Assembly: GCF_030369635.1 (NCBI RefSeq)
Contig: NZ_CP128474.1
Span: forward strand, 3,286,001-3,350,000
Length of the DNA: 64,000 nucleotides
Direction of reading: 5' to 3'
Origin: Microbacterium arborescens
Lineage (GTDB): Bacteria > Actinomycetota > Actinomycetes > Actinomycetales > Microbacteriaceae
Part shown: positions 63,901 through 64,000 of the stretch, piece after piece
How the letters are laid out: each line of letters starts with the position of its first letter
Numbering within the stretch: position 1 is the first letter of the stretch
Notes under the pieces: generated by a model
The model's input: the letters and a program-made list of their open reading frames with translations, nothing else
Database searches by the model: none
What the model was told of the DNA's origin: nothing
Program-made: the position numbers and the translations under genes

Positions 63901-64000
63901 CTGTACGCCGACCCGAACATCGCCGTGTTCGGTGACACCTATTACATCTACGCGACCACTGACGGCACCCCGGGCTGGGGCGGCAACACCTTCTACGTCT
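60955..64000 (+). CDS. Large secreted LamG/GH43 arabinan- or xylan-degrading enzyme, C-terminus beyond window
   Basis: At least 1,015 residues, cut at the window edge. Signal peptide ends near AVQAAEP (about 42). Order: LamG/concanavalin-like domain (45-255, YPLDETSG to FRVYDRALSADE), Ig-like domain (265-342), a GH43-like five-bladed propeller (350-655, GLRDPFLIR and TWAPEAYYDE), a second LamG domain (682-882), another Ig-like region, and the start of a second GH43 domain (from about 978, GLYADPNIAVFGDTYYIYAT, with the Asp expected as base). Two catalytic modules in one chain are unusual. AGAGG lies 6 bp before the GTG. A LacI-type operator upstream suggests sugar-controlled expression. Confidence 0.88.
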   Translation, partial: MPASARSAPWRHHRPWTLAVPIVAALVAAPAVIPSAVQAAEPGSGLVVAYPLDETSGTVAHDASGNGRDASFVGGPTLGGADGVRLDGDDDYVHLPDDVMAGLSSVTVSTEVLVRPEQSGDYFIWGLGNTTDWFGDGYLFATGNPARAGIASGNWSTEQETRGSANLERDVWTTMTYTLDADTTTARLYLDGVQVAENTNTTTTPGELGGGTTTANYLGRSTYTPDKRLAGSLRDFRVYDRALSADEVAGLVETPDDRQAAQAALDALTVTNIDDVRGNLALPPSSQGLDVSWSSADTTVITADGVVTRPADDTTVALTASVTKGNVTLTRSFSASVRKAANIGALEGYTFAYFTGNSVEGENIYFAASNGNDALSWTELNGGQPTLTSTQGERGLRDPFLIRSPEGDTFYLIATDLSIGRNGDWGRAQTQGSKYLEVWESHDLITWSEQRHVRVAPDNAGNTWAPEAYYDETLGEYVVFWASSLFGEDDPNHTGSFYQTMMYATTRDFTTFSEPKVWQDFGASRIDSTVLEDDGTYYRFTKDEASTTGCRDIIQESSSSLTAVDDRNTPGWSAADPAWKLIDSCIGRDAGLGAVEGPTIFRANPGDTSGSNYYLFVDEYGGRGYIPLGTDDLDAPDWQVPASYRLPASPRHGTVMPVTAAELAALRANLPQPLTANEQGELLRYDFTDAAGAVLHDRSGAGRDAQVRGGAAFADGALTFDGTDDYVDLPDNVLVGVDDITVEAELRIDPAQRTPYFLYGFGNTGGDGAGNGYLFSTGDQYRAALTTGNWSGEQNVTSGAALPRDRWVHLTYTLSGSTARLYLDGQQVAENTNVTVRPGDIGGGSTLANYLGKSVYNADNLFRGQMREFALYNRALTAEEIVQNSGNTSALGAISLQDADALKVAPIVDTDARTVLFPVQRGTDLTQLRPVFTTASGTTATPPSGTARDLRTPATVTLTTPGEPDVVWTLEAIEMKSPVLPGLYADPNIAVFGDTYYIYATTDGTPGWGGNTFYV

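Overview
The window is high-GC, densely packed bacterial DNA. Gene content and style point to an actinomycete, most likely a Microbacterium-like member of the Microbacteriaceae: the rpsF-ssb-rpsR-rplI run close to dnaB, class-E-sortase-type LAXTG sorting, many GTG starts, and TANNNT boxes placed so that transcripts would begin at the start codon. The genus is an inference. No tRNA, rRNA, CRISPR array, transposase or prophage gene was found.

Layout. 1-2.6 kb: the 5' part of an amino-acid permease, an EI24-type membrane protein, and a CDF metal exporter with its ArsR repressor. 2.7-8.9 kb: an alpha-glucoside operon (lipoprotein, two permeases, GH13 glucosidase) divergent from a ROK regulator, with a perfect 14-bp palindrome between them. 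8.9-18 kb: a light- and stress-related stretch with a DUF2256/DUF3253 protein, a RimK-like ATP-grasp enzyme, an Fe-S (6-4) photolyase, a carotenoid prenyltransferase plus desaturase, a CPBP protease and a second permease. 18-22 kb: a probable AbaSI/PvuRts1I-type modification-dependent endonuclease, a TupA-like ATP-grasp protein and dnaB, with DnaA-box-like sites upstream of dnaB. 22-25.4 kb: two surface-protein genes, one a chaplin-like repeat protein with an LAKTG sorting signal, lying between dnaB and the ribosomal operon. 25.4-27.5 kb: rplI, rpsR, ssb and rpsF.

27.6-31 kb holds two coupled genes of unknown function, a VOC protein and an AraC regulator. 31-39.7 kb is a second sugar operon (GH2, lipoprotein, two permeases, YesL-like protein, two SDRs) divergent from its LacI regulator, with two tandem operators. 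39.8-51.5 kb is a ten-gene, mostly start/stop-overlapping operon: LacI, two permeases, lipoprotein, two ADP-ribosylglycohydrolase-family enzymes, ribokinase-like kinase, a TIM-barrel/FGE-fold fusion, a class III CoA-transferase and a CitE-type lyase. It reads as import and stepwise breakdown of a ribosylated or otherwise glycosylated organic acid and is the best candidate for an undescribed pathway.

51.6-54.8 kb carries a TMEM175-like channel protein and a TetR-controlled reductase/hydrolase fusion. 54.9-58.5 kb is a five-gene cluster resembling a MacAB-type exporter with a small secreted protein and two lipoproteins. 58.7-60.7 kb is an aldehyde dehydrogenase with its DUF779 partner. From 60.96 kb to the edge runs a large secreted LamG/GH43 arabinan-type enzyme preceded by a LacI-type operator.

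Two families of intergenic palindromic repeats are present: a 58-bp element in three copies (39.8, 51.6 and 60.8 kb) and a 74-bp element in two copies (25.5 and 25.6 kb).
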